DNA of 5,579 bases from an uncultured Halieaceae bacterium (GTDB taxonomy: Bacteria > Pseudomonadota > Gammaproteobacteria > Pseudomonadales > Halieaceae): positions 1-5,579 of the forward strand of contig CAJXZI010000147.1 in the NCBI GenBank assembly GCA_913063005.1, read 5' to 3'. Position 1 is the stretch's first letter. Every line of letters begins with the position of its first letter. The notes under the pieces were generated by a model. That model was not told the origin of the DNA. It did not search any database and saw only the letters and a program-made list of their open reading frames with translations. This document shows positions 4,659-5,579 of the stretch, piece by piece. The position numbers and the translations under genes were made by a program.

Positions 4659-5579
4659 TTAAGCTTTCCCCAGCTCGTTGTGCAGATTCTGATGAAAGCT
4701 AACAATCGCCTTTTCGTAGTAGCCGAATGTCAGATGAGAATTGGCTGAGGTTGTGACCGTCTCTTGGATGTCTCTGGCGGCAGCGCGATCCTCTTCCTGA
4801 CCTGATTGATTCACAAAGTCGACATCGCGCATCGCGTCCTCGAGGCTAATTTCAGCGCCATTTTTTGCCGCGTGCTTAATTGAATAGGAAAACATCTGGG
4901 TTCGTGTGGGCGACAGCGGCTCGATGATCGTGACACTGGTATGTTTGGAAAGAACGGCGACACTGACGTTTGGGAATAGGTGGTAAACAAGGGTCGCAAA
5001 TCCCTCTATTTCTCGCTCATCTCGCGGAATAGATCGCAGTTTTTCCATGCGTTTGAAGGGGTAAATAACCCGCGAGTTTTGCCCGTAGGATTCCACAACG
5101 TTCACGTTGTCGAGACCGAAGGGATAAAAACTTTCCCGGTGCAGTGACTTGATGTGATAGCCCTCAAGTAACGTCTCGGTGAGTAGCTTCCAGTTGGCTT
5201 CATCTACCGTGTCGCTTTGATAAAAGAAGGATTGTGACGGCTCAAAAAAGTCGAGTGCAGACTCGAGCGTTTCGAGTCTTGGTTCGCCCTCCTGCTGGAC
5301 GTAAACCAGGCCACCTTTCTCAACGGCGAACACTTCCTTGAGACCCGAGGTCTCCTTGTCGAGATCGGGGAACGCGGATTCACCTGGTACGCCCCTGAGC
5401 GAGCCATCGAGGTTGTAGGTCCACCCGTGGTAGGGGCAGGAAAAGGTTCGAGTACATCCTTCGCCCGACGCAACCTTCATGCCCCGGTGGCGACAGGCGT
5501 TTATGAATGCGCGGACCGTTAAGTCGTTGTCTCTGACGACGAGGAGTGGCGTGCCCGCCGCTGTGCGCGAGATAAAACT
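4659..5579 (-). CDS. Rieske [2Fe-2S] ring-hydroxylating oxygenase, alpha (catalytic) subunit, N-terminus outside window
   Basis: The frame is open to the right edge and gives 306 residues. The Met at 5480 is not the start, because it lies inside the Rieske motif. The Rieske domain shows C29-R-H31 (INACRHRG) and C48-P-Y-H51 (SCPYHGW), numbered from the edge, the C-x-H-x16-C-x2-H cluster-binding pattern. The catalytic domain begins with NWKLLTETLLEGYH. His142 and His147 are the mononuclear iron ligands, and Asp264 in QEEDRAAARDIQ is the likely third. Glu139 takes the position of the bridging Asp that passes electrons between subunits (Asp205 in naphthalene dioxygenase). These enzymes use reductase-supplied electrons to oxygenate aromatic rings, amines or terpenoids. 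No reductase or ferredoxin gene is in the window, and no beta-subunit gene follows, so an alpha-only oligomer fed by a partner encoded elsewhere is likely. It is the upstream member of a probable operon with the PhyH-type gene. Confidence 0.94.
   Translation of the reverse strand, partial: SFISRTAAGTPLLVVRDNDLTVRAFINACRHRGMKVASGEGCTRTFSCPYHGWTYNLDGSLRGVPGESAFPDLDKETSGLKEVFAVEKGGLVYVQQEGEPRLETLESALDFFEPSQSFFYQSDTVDEANWKLLTETLLEGYHIKSLHRESFYPFGLDNVNVVESYGQNSRVIYPFKRMEKLRSIPRDEREIEGFATLVYHLFPNVSVAVLSKHTSVTIIEPLSPTRTQMFSYSIKHAAKNGAEISLEDAMRDVDFVNQSGQEEDRAAARDIQETVTTSANSHLTFGYYEKAIVSFHQNLHNELGKA

Noticed and set aside
4659..5480. Rieske gene read as complete from the Met at 5480
   Set aside because: The first half of the Rieske motif (C-R-H-R-G) lies directly upstream in the same open frame, so the true start is beyond the window.
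1..5579. CRISPR array, transposase, integrase or rRNA
   Set aside because: I saw no regularly spaced repeats, no transposase or recombinase motifs in any frame, and no rRNA-like sequence.

Overview
This window looks like a chromosomal accessory locus from a Gram-negative bacterium. The outer-membrane TonB-dependent receptor shows that directly. The mix of that receptor with a Rieske oxygenase, a phytanoyl-CoA-type dioxygenase, a drug/metabolite-type exporter and an alpha/beta hydrolase suggests an aerobic heterotroph, perhaps a marine gammaproteobacterium. The taxon is an inference from gene content and general sequence flavour, not from a marker gene.

Layout, left to right. At 2-763 (+) is the C-terminal third or so of a TonB-dependent receptor, cut by the left edge. 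It converges on an alpha/beta hydrolase at 802-1770 (-), with only 38 bases between the two stop codons. A 174-base spacer with two inverted repeats separates the hydrolase from a ten-helix EamA/DMT transporter at 1945-2817 (-). Next comes a 588-base stretch (2818-3405) with no convincing gene. It holds several inverted repeats, a polypyrimidine tract and a run of sequence that behaves like a conserved nucleotide element rather than a protein gene. To its right are a phytanoyl-CoA dioxygenase-family Fe(II)/2-oxoglutarate oxygenase at 3406-4575 (-) and, 83 bases upstream of that, a Rieske-type ring-hydroxylating oxygenase alpha subunit at 4659-5579 (-), cut by the right edge.

How the parts could work together (inference). 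The Rieske and PhyH-type genes are co-directional and closely spaced, so they are probably co-transcribed, and both encode mononuclear non-haem iron oxygenases. Together they suggest sequential oxidation of one organic substrate. The hydrolase, the exporter and the outer-membrane receptor could serve the same pathway as ester or C-C bond hydrolysis, efflux and uptake. The large untranslated gap makes it doubtful that all four minus-strand genes share one transcript. No substrate can be named from the sequence.

The most interesting part is the gap at about 2942-3350. It contains nested inverted repeats, and its translations in more than one frame resemble small hypothetical proteins I recall from many gammaproteobacterial genomes. 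That is the pattern expected if a repeated DNA element or structured RNA is conserved and the annotated proteins are artefacts. I see no rRNA, convincing tRNA, CRISPR array, transposase or integrase.
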